Numbered from the stretch's first letter, positions 24,674 through 33,831 are shown. The stretch is 48,389 nucleotides of DNA from Bacteroidota bacterium (GCA_023386965.1 JAEWIR010000013.1:1-48389); one strand, 5' to 3'. Numbers and translations are program-made. The notes: a model not told the origin generated them from the sequence alone.

Positions 24674-25987
24674 ATGAAAAGAAGAATACTATCTGCTGCT
24701 GCAGTTGCTTTTGTGAGCATGATGCTAAATGCGCAGCAAATCAAGTTCGAAGAGTATAAGCTGCCAAACGGCTTGCATGTAATCCTGCATCAGGATAATA
24801 CAGCGCCCGTGGTTACAACAGGTGTAATGTACCACGTAGGTGCCAAGGATGAAGATCCGGGAAGATCAGGTTTTGCCCACTTTTTTGAGCACCTGCTTTT
24901 TGAAGGAACAGCCAACATCAAACGTGGAGAATGGTTTAAAGTAGTTTCCTCCAATGGTGGTACAAACAATGCCAATACCAGCAACGACCGTACTTATTAT
25001 TATGAGACATTCCCTTCCAATAACGAGCAGCTTGGCTTGTGGATGGAGGCCGAAAGACTCAGAAGCGGTGTGATCAACCAGATTGGAGTAGACACTCAGC
25101 GTGAGGTTGTAAAAGAAGAGAAGCGCCTGCGTATGGATAACCAGCCTTACGGTAATATCATGACTGCACTTCAGTCCAACCTTTTCTCCAAGCACCCATA
25201 CCGCTGGACGACAATCGGTTCCATGGAGGACCTGAACGCCGCTAAGCTGGAAGAATTCCAGAATTTCTACAAGAAATATTACGTTCCTAATAATGCCGTA
25301 TTGGTTGTTGCAGGTGACATTAAGCCGGAGCAGACCAAAAAATGGATTCAGGAGTATTACGGAAGCATTCCAAAAGGAACTGTTTATCCTAAGAACTACG
25401 CGAAGGAGGATCCAATTACAACTCAGAAAGAAGTGACGGTAACGGATAAAAATATCCAGCTGCCCGCATATGTTTTCGCCTACAGAACCCCGGGTGCCAA
25501 AGAGCGTGATGCTTATATCCTGAATATGGTTTCCGCTTACCTGAGCGCAGGTAAATCTTCCGTACTTTATAAAAAACTGGTAGATGAGGAGAAAAAAGCA
25601 CTTCAGGTTCAGGCTTTCAGCCAGGGTCTGGAAGATTACGGAATCTTCGGCTTCTTCGCAATCCCAATGGGAGCGACATCTAAAGAAGTACTTCAGAAGG
25701 ATATCGATGCCGAGATCAAGAAAATGCAGACTACAATGATTTCTGAAGAAGATTACCAGAAACTTCAGAATCAGTTTGAAAATAACTTCGTGAACTCCAA
25801 CTCATCCATTCAGGGAATTGCCCATTCACTGGTACACAATTACATGCTGATGGGAGATACCAACCTCATCAACAAGGAAATTGATATCTACCGCGGAATT
25901 ACACGTCAGGACATTATGAATGCTGCGAAAAAATACCTTAGCCCTAACCAGCGGGTAGTTTTGAACTACGTTCCTGAATCGAAGTAA
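24674..25987 (+). CDS. Secreted M16 zinc protease, catalytic subunit
   Basis: A 437-residue protein with a signal peptide (AVAFVSMMLNAQQ) and one M16 half-pair. The inverted zinc motif is HFFEH (69-73) and the third ligand is Glu149 in REVVKEEKR, 76 residues later, the canonical spacing. The substrate-side segment and C-terminal M16 domain are complete. It lies 44 nt before a second M16 gene that lacks the zinc motif, so the two probably form a periplasmic heterodimer, as known for short M16B proteins. It should cut peptides in the cell envelope. Confidence 0.93.
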   Translation: MKRRILSAAAVAFVSMMLNAQQIKFEEYKLPNGLHVILHQDNTAPVVTTGVMYHVGAKDEDPGRSGFAHFFEHLLFEGTANIKRGEWFKVVSSNGGTNNANTSNDRTYYYETFPSNNEQLGLWMEAERLRSGVINQIGVDTQREVVKEEKRLRMDNQPYGNIMTALQSNLFSKHPYRWTTIGSMEDLNAAKLEEFQNFYKKYYVPNNAVLVVAGDIKPEQTKKWIQEYYGSIPKGTVYPKNYAKEDPITTQKEVTVTDKNIQLPAYVFAYRTPGAKERDAYILNMVSAYLSAGKSSVLYKKLVDEEKKALQVQAFSQGLEDYGIFGFFAIPMGATSKEVLQKDIDAEIKKMQTTMISEEDYQKLQNQFENNFVNSNSSIQGIAHSLVHNYMLMGDTNLINKEIDIYRGITRQDIMNAAKKYLSPNQRVVLNYVPESK

Positions 25988-26031
25988 TTGCAGAATTTAC
26001 GAGGTGAAATCAAACAAAAATTAAAATTCTT

Positions 26032-28065
26032 ATGAAATTCAACTTTAAATATATCGCGGTTGCATTCCTTATTTCAGGAATGGTGAGCGCCCAGAAAATA
26101 GACATCAACAAAATGCCGGTGGCCGGACCAACACCGGTAATCAACATTGCCCAGCCCAAGACTTTCACACTGAAGAACGGTCTTACGGTGATGGTGGTTG
26201 AAAACAATAAACTGCCGCGTGTGAGCGCTACCATTTCCATGGACAGGCCACCTTATTACGAAGGGAACATTGTAGGTGTAAGCCAGATTATGGCCGACCA
26301 GATTGGGGAAGGAACTGCCAAAATGAGTAAAGACGCCTTTAACAAAAGAGTAGATTATCTTGGAGCCAGCCTTAACTTCTCTTCCGGAGGTGCTTTTGCC
26401 AACTCACTCTCTAAATATTTTCCTGAAGTACTTGGAATGATGTCTGATGCCATCATTAATCCAAAATTCTCGGCTGAAGAGGTTGAGAAGTCGAAGGAAA
26501 GAATGATTGAAGGCCTGAAGACCGAAGAGAAAAGTGCAGACGCAATTGCCTCCAGAGTTTCCAATGCGGTTATCTATGGCAAAAACACTTCCCGAGGTGA
26601 GTTTGAAACAGAGGCTTCAATAAAAGCAGTTACTCTTGCTGACGTTCAAAACACCTTCAAGAAACATTACGCACCGGACAATGCTTACCTGGTAATCGTT
26701 GGCGACGTAAAATATGATGAAGTAAAGAAGCTTGTTGAAAAGAATTTCAATGGGTGGAAAAAGTCCAACACTAAATATGCAGCGCTGGAGCCTGCAGCCA
26801 ATGTTCCTGCCACACAGATCGACATCGTAGATGTTCCAACAGCAGTACAGTCTGTAATCAGCGTGAACAACCTGCACGATCTGAAAATGAACGACAACAG
26901 GTATTTTGCAGCATCTATTGCGAACTACATCCTGGGTGGCGGTGGTGAAGCCAGACTTTTCATGAACCTTCGTGAGAAAAATGCTTTTACCTACGGTGCT
27001 TATTCTTCCCTTTCTACAAGCAAGTATTCCCCAATGTTCTCGGCATCCTCCAGTGTTCGTAACGAAGTTACAGACAAGGCAGTGAAGGAATTCATGAATG
27101 AACTTAACGCTATTGCCAAGGTAACTCCTGAGGAACTTGCCAATGCAAAAGCGAAACTGAAAGGCGATTTTATCCGTTCGCTTGAAAGACCGGAGACCAT
27201 TGCCAGATTTGCGGTGAACACCAGAACACAAAGCCTTCCGGCAGATTTTTACACCAATTACCTGAAATCTATTGACAGGGTTACGGCGGCAGATGTTTCC
27301 AATGCGGTAAAAGCCACTATCCTTCCAAACAATTCAAGGATTTTTATTGCCGGTAAGGTGGCAGAAATTTCAGAAGGTCTGGAAAAATTAGGTTATCCTG
27401 TAAAATATTACGACAGCCAGGCAAATCCGGTAGCTAAGCCGGTAGCTAAAGCGGTTGATGCCAGCATCACTCCGGCAGCTGTGGCCGACAAATATATTGC
27501 AGCCATTGGCGGACTGGCCAATGTGCAGAAAGTGAACTTCATCACTACCAATGCTACTGCAAAAGTACAGGGTATGGACCTTATGCTTAAACTGATCCAG
27601 GGCAAAGGCGGAAAGACGCTGATGGATATTCAGATGATGGGTAACACCCTGCAAAAAATCGTTTTTGACGGTAAAACCGGATATATGGAGGCACAAGGCC
27701 AGAAAATGCCGCTACCGGCAGAAACTGCTGCTGAAATGGCTCAGGAAACAGAACTTTTCCCTGAACTTACCTTCGCTAAGTCTTCTGACTATAAAGTTGC
27801 CGGGATTGAGAAAAACAACGGTGAAGATGCTTATGTAGTAAAGGGTAAGAACGCTACTTACTACTACAGCACCAAGACAGGACTTAAAACCGGTGAGGTT
27901 AAAACTCAGAGTGGCCAAACCATTCCTATGACCTGGGGCGACTATAAGGAAGTAGCCGGTGTGAAAATGCCTTATTCCTTCAGCCAGAACATTGGAGGTA
28001 TGGATGTAGACTTTAAAGTAAGTTCTTACCAGATAAATCAGGCAACTGCCGCAGATTTCAAATAA
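26032..28065 (+). CDS. Secreted zinc-less M16 partner with a C-terminal lipoprotein-sorting-like domain
   Basis: A 677-residue protein. After a signal peptide (FLISGMVSAQK), residues about 40-455 form an M16 pair in which the HxxEH site is replaced (SQIMADQIGEGTAK), so no zinc can be bound there. The segment RLFMNLREKNAFTYGAYSS is the R/Y substrate-binding stretch usual in non-catalytic partners. An extra domain of about 200 residues follows a KPVAKPVAKAVD linker. It is strand-rich (IDIQMMGNTLQKIVFDGKTG-like spacing) and resembles LolA/outer-membrane lipoprotein-sorting folds; that assignment is tentative. The preceding gene supplies the catalytic half. Confidence 0.88.
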   Translation: MKFNFKYIAVAFLISGMVSAQKIDINKMPVAGPTPVINIAQPKTFTLKNGLTVMVVENNKLPRVSATISMDRPPYYEGNIVGVSQIMADQIGEGTAKMSKDAFNKRVDYLGASLNFSSGGAFANSLSKYFPEVLGMMSDAIINPKFSAEEVEKSKERMIEGLKTEEKSADAIASRVSNAVIYGKNTSRGEFETEASIKAVTLADVQNTFKKHYAPDNAYLVIVGDVKYDEVKKLVEKNFNGWKKSNTKYAALEPAANVPATQIDIVDVPTAVQSVISVNNLHDLKMNDNRYFAASIANYILGGGGEARLFMNLREKNAFTYGAYSSLSTSKYSPMFSASSSVRNEVTDKAVKEFMNELNAIAKVTPEELANAKAKLKGDFIRSLERPETIARFAVNTRTQSLPADFYTNYLKSIDRVTAADVSNAVKATILPNNSRIFIAGKVAEISEGLEKLGYPVKYYDSQANPVAKPVAKAVDASITPAAVADKYIAAIGGLANVQKVNFITTNATAKVQGMDLMLKLIQGKGGKTLMDIQMMGNTLQKIVFDGKTGYMEAQGQKMPLPAETAAEMAQETELFPELTFAKSSDYKVAGIEKNNGEDAYVVKGKNATYYYSTKTGLKTGEVKTQSGQTIPMTWGDYKEVAGVKMPYSFSQNIGGMDVDFKVSSYQINQATAADFK

Positions 28066-28087
28066 GACTGAAACAAATATCTAAGAG

Positions 28088-28113
28088 ACGGTGGCCTTGG
28101 CCACCGTTTTTTT
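28088..28113 (+). terminator. Terminator after the secreted M16 pair
   Basis: ACGGTGG/CCACCGT stem (28088-28094 with 28101-28107), CCTTGG loop region able to extend the stem, followed by seven T. Confidence 0.93.
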
Positions 28114-28161
28114 ATTGACAGTGGGTAAATCTGCAATTACCTCAAGATATTGCACAGTTAT

Positions 28162-28192
28162 TTTGCAGTTCATTAAAAAAAAGTTAAATTTG
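28162..28192 (+). promoter_or_regulatory. Bacteroidota-type promoter of secG (TTTG - 19 nt - TAAATTTG)
   Basis: TTTG at 28162-28165, a 19-nt spacer, then TAAATTTG at 28185-28192. This is a complete match to the -33/-7 pattern of Bacteroidota vegetative promoters. The leader to the secG ATG would be about 20 nt. Confidence 0.7.
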
Positions 28193-28217
28193 CCAACTCT
28201 AAAACTGTTATAATTCA

Positions 28218-28553
28218 ATGAGTACGATATTTACTTTGTTCATGGTTTTAATCATGATAGCCTGTGTTCTTCTGGTGATCATCATCATGGCGCAAAATCC
28301 AAAAGGCGGCGGTCTTTCATCAACCTTCGGTGGTGCATCTTCAGCTCAGTTTGGCGTACAGCGTACCAACGACTTTATGGAAAAAGCAACCTGGACCCTG
28401 GGTATTACGATTGTTGTAATCTCCATGCTGAGTGTGATCCTTACAGCCAAGCCTAAAGTGAATACGGCTGTTCCTGCAAGAACTGAAGCTCCTGCACAGT
28501 CAGCACCGGCTCAAAGCACTCCTGCTCCGGTACAAACTCCGGCAGGCAACTAA
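28218..28553 (+). CDS. secG: Preprotein translocase subunit SecG
   Basis: A 111-residue protein with two transmembrane helices (about 3-25 and 55-77). The linking loop MAQNPKGGGLSSTFGG is the SecG signature. It assists SecYE during export through the inner membrane. The C-terminal tail beyond residue 78 is a Pro/Ala/Gln-rich low-complexity stretch, longer than in many SecG proteins. It is a single gene with its own promoter and terminator. Confidence 0.95.
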   Translation: MSTIFTLFMVLIMIACVLLVIIIMAQNPKGGGLSSTFGGASSAQFGVQRTNDFMEKATWTLGITIVVISMLSVILTAKPKVNTAVPARTEAPAQSAPAQSTPAPVQTPAGN

Positions 28554-28575
28554 GCAAATTCTTTTTAAAATATAT

Positions 28576-28606
28576 AAAGCGGTCAGATTTATCTAGACCG
28601 CTTTTA
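28576..28606. terminator. Bidirectional terminator between secG and the GT2 gene
   Basis: AAAGCGGTC/GACCGCTTT stem (28576-28584 with 28596-28604), T-rich on the plus side. It contains the stop codon of the minus-strand glycosyltransferase (28593-28595). The minus-strand T tract is weaker. Confidence 0.82.
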
Positions 28607-29438
28607 TTTTTAACTTCATTTTCTCCAGTGCATACCTTACATTCAGGCCGAGCCGAAGTATTTGGTACTGTAAGGGCTTGTCTTTCCGGTAATATTTTTC
28701 AATAAAGAGCTGCATGGCACCGTAGAACCTCTTCAGATATTTAATATCCTTAAATGTACTCTGGCCTTTGTGGTGCAGGATTGAATATTTGCCGAAATAC
28801 CAGTTGCGGTATCCCTGCAGCAGCACACTGTAGCAAAGGTCAATATCTTCGCCATACATAAAATATCGTTCATCCAGACCGCCAACCTGAAGATATACCT
28901 CTTTTTTCATCAGCAAAAAAGCACCCGTAAGAATTTCCACTTCAGCGATTGCATTCTCTGCAAGATCGTTCCGGTAATAGGACCTGGAATTTTTATTTCC
29001 GGAAAACACATAAAGCTTCCGGAATGAGTTAACCATATTGGGCACATCACGTTTGCTCTCAGGCAGGAAATTTCCGTTAGCATCATGCATCCGCACGCCC
29101 AGGCATCCGAAATTGGCTTCTTTTCGTGCAAAGTCTAACAGTTCCTGCATATAGTACCCTTCCAATTCAGTATCTGGGTTCAAAAGCAGTATAAAATCAC
29201 CCTTTGCCTGCTCCACGGCTTTGTTATTAGCTTTGGAGAAACCTATATTAGTAGCTGAAGCAATAAAATGCACCTGTGGAAAGCGGTTACGAAGTTCTTT
29301 CCAGGAGGTGTCCGGCGACGCATTATCGATAACGATGACCTCATACTCTACACCGGAAATATACTTTTGTAGGGATTGCAGACACTTCTCCAGCAGGTGG
29401 GTGACGTTATAATTGACTATGATTACTGAAAGTTCCAT
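28593..29438 (-). CDS. GT2 glycosyltransferase, WbbL/rhamnosyltransferase-like
   Basis: A 281-residue family 2 glycosyltransferase. It has SVIIVNYNVTHLLEKCL at the N-terminus, VIDNASPDTS, the DXD-type LLLNPDTEL, ESKRDVPN, and MYGEDIDLCYSVL near the acceptor site. This motif set is typical of the WbbL/RfbF branch that adds rhamnose or similar sugars to lipid-linked glycans; the sugar is not certain. No membrane helix is visible. It follows the second GT2 gene by 17 nt, and both follow recR. Confidence 0.88.
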   Translation of the reverse strand: MELSVIIVNYNVTHLLEKCLQSLQKYISGVEYEVIVIDNASPDTSWKELRNRFPQVHFIASATNIGFSKANNKAVEQAKGDFILLLNPDTELEGYYMQELLDFARKEANFGCLGVRMHDANGNFLPESKRDVPNMVNSFRKLYVFSGNKNSRSYYRNDLAENAIAEVEILTGAFLLMKKEVYLQVGGLDERYFMYGEDIDLCYSVLLQGYRNWYFGKYSILHHKGQSTFKDIKYLKRFYGAMQLFIEKYYRKDKPLQYQILRLGLNVRYALEKMKLKIKAV

Positions 29439-29455
29439 TTGTTCCTAACAGACTT

Positions 29456-30262
29456 TTATTTGCCTTTCAAATTATATAAATAATTTCTTAAAAGCCGGAA
29501 CGCATATTTTAAGCTGTAGAATGTAGAGTAAATTAGTAGCTCAGGAAAGCCGATTCTGCCTGAACGGAACATGTCCGACAGGTTTTTCTGGAAGCCCTTT
29601 TCCATTTCTGTTAAATTGGCCGACAGTCCCGAAACACCAAACGTTCTTTTACCATTGCCCGCAATCACTAAATTTTCAACCAAAATGTACATGATATTTT
29701 TCTGCGAAATCTTTAACCAAAAATTGTGGTCTTCAGCAAATTTCTGATCACCATCGAAGTATCCTGTATTTAATAGAATTTCTCTCTTAAAAATTGCAGT
29801 CGGGCTGGCTATACCATTTCTGATTAATAATTTTCTGAATGTTACCTTTGCTAATCCATCTTTGGAAAAATACGGAAACCTGAGTTTTTCTTTGTTGATG
29901 AGACAGGATAGAAAATCAATCTGCAATCGCTCATCAGTGAATGCTAACATCTGCTTCGCAGTCTTTTCCGGCAGCCACACATCATCCGCGTCCAGCAGAG
30001 CAACGAACTTACCCTTCGCTCTTTCCATTGCCACATTCCTAGCTTTAGAAACACCTTGATTTTGCTGATGAATAAGGGTAATATCCAGATCTGGATTTCG
30101 CGCCATATACTCCTGAACGACTTCAGCACTTCGGTCCGTAGAACCGTCATTTACAATAATGATTTCAAAGCTTCCCCTCCAGGTTTGCGCCCTCACCGAT
30201 TCCAGACATTTTTCAATGCTCTGCGCCGCGTTGTACATGGGAATTATTACCGAAACCGCCAT
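29456..30262 (-). CDS. GT2 glycosyltransferase, WcaA-like
   Basis: A 268-residue family 2 glycosyltransferase with VSVIIPMYNAAQSIEKCLES, IVNDGSTDRS and the metal-binding LLDADDVW, followed by a DGDQKFAEDHNFW acceptor-side segment. It probably builds surface polysaccharide or protein glycans. It sits 34 nt after recR and 17 nt before the second GT2 gene on one transcript. Donor and acceptor cannot be read from the sequence. Confidence 0.88.
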   Translation of the reverse strand: MAVSVIIPMYNAAQSIEKCLESVRAQTWRGSFEIIIVNDGSTDRSAEVVQEYMARNPDLDITLIHQQNQGVSKARNVAMERAKGKFVALLDADDVWLPEKTAKQMLAFTDERLQIDFLSCLINKEKLRFPYFSKDGLAKVTFRKLLIRNGIASPTAIFKREILLNTGYFDGDQKFAEDHNFWLKISQKNIMYILVENLVIAGNGKRTFGVSGLSANLTEMEKGFQKNLSDMFRSGRIGFPELLIYSTFYSLKYAFRLLRNYLYNLKGK

Positions 30263-30296
30263 CCTGTTGTTCTAATTTGCTTTAAGAATCTTTCGG

Positions 30297-30908
30297 TTAA
30301 TCCTTCTCGTCGTAAGGAACTCTGTTCTGAATAGAGCGTCCGAGTGATATTTCATCCGCGTACTCCAGCTCATCGCCCACCGAGATTCCGCGGGCAATAG
30401 TGGAAAAATTCACCTGGAGGTCCTTAAACTTTTTATAGATATAATAGGCGGTAGTGTCTCCTTCCATCGTAGCGCTAAGGGCAAAGATCAGTTCTTTTAC
30501 CGAACCGTTCTCCAGTTTCCGCTGTATCGCTGCGATATTAAGGTGGTTGGGCCCAATACCTTCCATTGGCGAAATTTTACCGCCAAGTACAAGATATCTG
30601 CCTCTAAACTTCCCGGTATTCTCAATAGCCATTACGTCGCGAACGTCTTCTACAATGCAGAGCACCTCATCATTCCTCTTAGGATTGGAGCAGATATCAC
30701 AAACTTCGGCATCGGAAAAATTGTGGCATTCCCGGCAATACTTGATTTCCGTAACGAGTTTCTGCAGAGATTCACCCAACACAATAGCCTGACTTTCCGG
30801 CTGCCGTAGCAAATGCAGCGCAAGCCTCAGAGCCGACTTTTTACCGATTCCCGGAAGTCCCGAAATCTCCTCCACGGCCTTGGCCAAAACTTTACTGGGA
30901 TACTCCAT
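30297..30908 (-). CDS. recR: Recombination protein RecR
   Basis: A 203-residue protein. A helix-hairpin-helix (ISGLPGIGKKSALRLA) is followed by the four-cysteine zinc site Cys58/61/70/73 (YCRECHNFSDAEVCDIC), then a Toprim domain (VEDVRDVMAIENTGKFRG) and the C-terminal Walker-B-like region. With RecO and RecF it loads RecA at gaps. A promoter with TTTG, 20 nt, TATTTTTG ends 4 nt before its ATG. It heads a transcript with two glycosyltransferases, an uncommon partnership. Confidence 0.97.
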   Translation of the reverse strand: MEYPSKVLAKAVEEISGLPGIGKKSALRLALHLLRQPESQAIVLGESLQKLVTEIKYCRECHNFSDAEVCDICSNPKRNDEVLCIVEDVRDVMAIENTGKFRGRYLVLGGKISPMEGIGPNHLNIAAIQRKLENGSVKELIFALSATMEGDTTAYYIYKKFKDLQVNFSTIARGISVGDELEYADEISLGRSIQNRVPYDEKD

Positions 30909-30912
30909 TCAA

Positions 30913-30944
30913 CAAAAATAAAATATATAAACTCAGGGTGCAAA
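30913..30944 (-). promoter_or_regulatory. Promoter of recR (TTTG - 20 nt - TATTTTTG)
   Basis: On the minus strand, TTTG (30944-30941), a 20-nt spacer, then TATTTTTG (30920-30913), which ends 4 nt before the ATG. Both elements are present, which makes this the best supported of the promoter boxes lying against a start codon. Confidence 0.65.
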
Positions 30945-30985
30945 TCTGCCTTCTTTTAATATCTTTAATGCAAAAATAAACCGGA

Positions 30986-31588
30986 ATGCTGCAAAACCTG
31001 AACTACCCTCTCGATTTCAAATTTAAGATCACAACACTTTCCAGTGATTTTAACATAACCGACAGTAACGGAAACTATGTAGCCTACGTTCGTCAGAAAA
31101 TGTTTAAACTGAAAGAAGATGTCATCGTCTTCAGCGACGAAAGCAGGACCAGGGAACTTTTCAGGATAAAAGCCAATCAATGGATTGATTTCAATGCTTC
31201 CTACGCCATTACCGATCAGAAAACCGGAAAGCAGTTCGGAAACCTTTCCCGCAGAGGAATGCGTTCGCTATGGAAATCGCAGTACGACATTGCTGATGGC
31301 AAGGGCCAATCAAAATACCAGATCAACGAAGACAATGGCTGGATAAAAGTTCTGGACGGCATCGTGGGCGAGATTCCGCTTATCGGTATGCTTTCCGGTT
31401 ATTTCCTGAATCCCTCCTACACCGTACGGGATAATGCGGGCAAAGCGTATTTCCGCTTAAAGAAAATGCCTTCACTTTTCGGACGGAAATTTCAGCTGGA
31501 GCGCCTAATTGACATTGCAGATGAAGATGAAACCCTTGTCGTACTCAGTTTTTTAATGATGGTACTTTTGGAAAGGGATCGCGGTTGA
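30986..31588 (+). CDS. LURP-one-related / tubby-C-like protein
   Basis: A 200-residue protein with the repeated beta-strand pattern of LURP-one-related proteins: FKFKITTLSSDFNITDSNGN, VAYVRQKMFKLKEDVIVF, FRIKANQWIDFNASYAITD, YFRLKKMPSLFGRKFQLE. These fold into a tubby-like barrel around a central helix. No signal peptide is visible; the end is hydrophobic (TLVVLSFLMMVLL). The bacterial role is unknown, and scramblase-like or phospholipid-binding functions are only suggested for the wider superfamily. Confidence 0.85.
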   Translation: MLQNLNYPLDFKFKITTLSSDFNITDSNGNYVAYVRQKMFKLKEDVIVFSDESRTRELFRIKANQWIDFNASYAITDQKTGKQFGNLSRRGMRSLWKSQYDIADGKGQSKYQINEDNGWIKVLDGIVGEIPLIGMLSGYFLNPSYTVRDNAGKAYFRLKKMPSLFGRKFQLERLIDIADEDETLVVLSFLMMVLLERDRG

Positions 31589-31691
31589 TAACTGCAATCC
31601 TGAACAAGGCTACTGAAATACTGTCATTAATTTGCCGCATAGGGAAGCGATCTTCTGCCGACCGGCACCCACGGGAGTTCCTCATATTTAC

Positions 31692-31699
31692 TATATTTG
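31692..31699 (+). promoter_or_regulatory. -7 box TATATTTG upstream of the lipoprotein gene
   Basis: A perfect TAnnTTTG match, 29 nt before the ATG at 31729. It supports that ATG over the long in-frame extension upstream. No clear -33 TTG was found. Confidence 0.45.
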
Positions 31700-31728
31700 T
31701 GCAACTGCACATTTATAATAAAAAATCA

Positions 31729-32229
31729 ATGATCAGAAAACATTTTCTCCTCGGTTTATTCATCCTAATATCTTTACATTCCTGTAAAAAAGAATATACG
31801 AATGATTCCATAAGTCAAACATCCGATTCCACTACAACCGTTTCAATTGAACCTGCAGAACCGGAAATGGCAGCTAAGACAATGCTTCAGACTTTTGCCA
31901 TGCCTGCGGAAGTGGAAGGCTGCTCTTGCTATTTTGCAATAAATCAGGAGGATTACGAAAATGAGCAATATGTTTATGTGGATGATTATGGCAACAATGC
32001 CTTTATTAAACTGGACGGCAAAATGATCAAAATCCCCATGGAAGAAGGCGATTTTGACCCGTCTAATTTCAGCAAAGTACTGGAGGATTCCGACTACAAA
32101 ATCAGTATGAGCGGAAAAAAAACCAGCGAGCAGGACGAAACCATGATGTTTACGGGTCAGCTAACTGTTTTTATAAAAAAGGAAAACCGTACCATTACCA
32201 CACCTGTTTATGGTGAATGCGGCTGTTAA
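31729..32229 (+). CDS. Small lipoprotein of unknown function
   Basis: A 166-residue protein with a lipoprotein signal (FLLGLFILISLHSC, Cys about residue 18) followed by KKE and a Ser/Thr-rich linker. The mature part has CSCYFAINQEDYENE and ends YGECGC, so four cysteines could form two disulfides. Acidic residues are frequent. I do not recognise the family. The start at 31729 is preferred because it gives a proper signal peptide; the open frame extends upstream but reads as non-coding. Confidence 0.8.
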   Translation: MIRKHFLLGLFILISLHSCKKEYTNDSISQTSDSTTTVSIEPAEPEMAAKTMLQTFAMPAEVEGCSCYFAINQEDYENEQYVYVDDYGNNAFIKLDGKMIKIPMEEGDFDPSNFSKVLEDSDYKISMSGKKTSEQDETMMFTGQLTVFIKKENRTITTPVYGECGC

Positions 32230-32288
32230 AGGGGTGGTTTACAAACCATGATATAATCATTTAAAGAATTAATAAATACACTTAACAT

Positions 32289-33731
32289 ATGGACATTACT
32301 CAAATAGAACCGCAATCCGTCTGGAAGAACTTTGCTGCACTCAACGCAGTCCCGAGACCATCCAAAAAGGAGGAGCGTGTTATTGAATTTATGAAAAACT
32401 TCGGCGAAAAGCTGGGTCTTGAAACAATGGTGGACGAAGTTGGCAACGTAATCATTAAGAAGCCTGCCACCGCCGGGATGGAAGACCGCAAAACTGTGGT
32501 GCTGCAGTCCCACCTGGATATGGTTCATCAGAAAAACTCCGATGTCAATTTTGATTTTAACAGTCAGGGCATCGAAATGGAGGTTGACGGTGACTGGCTG
32601 AAAGCCAAAGGAACCACGCTGGGAGCCGACAACGGTCTTGGCGTGGCTGCAATAATGTCTGTCCTGGAAAGTAAAGACATTTCCCACCCCGCACTGGAAG
32701 CCTTGTTCACCATCGACGAAGAAACCGGAATGACCGGCGCAATGGGGCTGAAACCCGGGACTTTGCAGGGGGAAATCCTGCTGAACCTGGATACCGAGGA
32801 GGACGATGAAATCGACATCGGATGTGCCGGCGGGATTGATGTAACTGCTTCGCAGACATACAAATTGGAAGAAGCCAAAGGTCAAACTGTAAAGATTGAA
32901 ATCAAGGGACTGCAGGGTGGCCACTCCGGCATGGACATACACAAGGGTTTCGGAAATGCCAACGTAATTCTGGGCAGACTTCTGTACACTGGTATTGCTA
33001 ATGAAAACATCCAGCTTATCAGCATCGATGGTGGCGGACTTAGGAACGCCATTCCGCGCGAAGCCAACGCTGTATTGTCTGTACGCAACTCAGTTGAATT
33101 TATCGGGCAGGCTACGGAACTTAAGGAAGCCATTCTGGAGGAGTTTGCAAGTGTAGAGAAAGACCTTCAAATCAATATTGAAACCTTTTCAAGCAATGAA
33201 AAAGCAATTTCTGAGCAGGATTCCCGCAAAATTATTCTTGCACTGAAATCGGCACATAATGGTGTATACCGAATGAGTCCTGATGTAGCAGATCTGGTAG
33301 AAACCTCTAACAACGTTGCAAGAGTAGAGCTTAAAAACGGTGAACTTAAAATCTTAAATCTTTCCCGTTCTTCTGTAGAATCTTCAAAATATGCCGTTGC
33401 AGAACAGCTGAAATCAGTCTTTGAACTCGCCGGAATGGAAGTTGAATTCAGCGGCTCCTACCCCGGCTGGAAACCGAAACCCGGTTCTGACATCGTGAAA
33501 CTTATGGAAAATATTTACGAAAGAGACTTCGGAAGCAAGCCTCATGTGGTGGCTTGCCACGCAGGACTGGAATGCGGCATCATCGGCGCAAATTATCCAA
33601 AGATGGAGATGGTAAGTTTTGGTCCTACCATCCGCGGCGCACACTCGCCGGACGAGAGAGCGAACATCCCGTCGGCTCAGAAGTTCTGGAGCTTCCTTAA
33701 AGAAATACTGAAGGAAATTCCTAAAAAATAA
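32289..33731 (+). CDS. pepD: Cytosolic non-specific dipeptidase / aminoacyl-histidine dipeptidase (M20C)
   Basis: A 480-residue M20 metallopeptidase. The zinc ligands are visible as QSHLDMV (His75, Asp77), LGADNGLG (Asp114) and IDEETGMTG (Glu144/145, catalytic base plus ligand). GHSGMDIHKGFGNAN is the lid and dimer segment and CHAGLECGIIG is the last conserved block. It splits Xaa-His and many other dipeptides in the cytoplasm, the expected fate of dipeptides released outside by the S46 and M16 enzymes. A strong terminator follows. Confidence 0.95.
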   Translation: MDITQIEPQSVWKNFAALNAVPRPSKKEERVIEFMKNFGEKLGLETMVDEVGNVIIKKPATAGMEDRKTVVLQSHLDMVHQKNSDVNFDFNSQGIEMEVDGDWLKAKGTTLGADNGLGVAAIMSVLESKDISHPALEALFTIDEETGMTGAMGLKPGTLQGEILLNLDTEEDDEIDIGCAGGIDVTASQTYKLEEAKGQTVKIEIKGLQGGHSGMDIHKGFGNANVILGRLLYTGIANENIQLISIDGGGLRNAIPREANAVLSVRNSVEFIGQATELKEAILEEFASVEKDLQINIETFSSNEKAISEQDSRKIILALKSAHNGVYRMSPDVADLVETSNNVARVELKNGELKILNLSRSSVESSKYAVAEQLKSVFELAGMEVEFSGSYPGWKPKPGSDIVKLMENIYERDFGSKPHVVACHAGLECGIIGANYPKMEMVSFGPTIRGAHSPDERANIPSAQKFWSFLKEILKEIPKK

Positions 33732-33752
33732 TTTAGGTTTTAAATAAATTCA

Positions 33753-33789
33753 ATATCCAAAACGCGTGAGTGTTTTGGATATTTTTTTT
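33753..33789 (+). terminator. Terminator after pepD
   Basis: A perfect 11-bp stem (33753-33763 with 33772-33782, ATATCCAAAAC and its complement) with an 8-nt loop and a T8 tract. Confidence 0.93.
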
Positions 33790-33831
33790 GGAAGTTGGAT
33801 AATATTTTTATAAAGTCCTCATTTGCAAAGG

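Noticed and set aside
31585..31728. In-frame extension upstream of the lipoprotein gene at 31729
   Set aside because: The extension has no signal-peptide logic, overlaps the end of the LURP-one-like gene, and a TATATTTG box lies inside it; the ATG at 31729 gives a proper lipobox.
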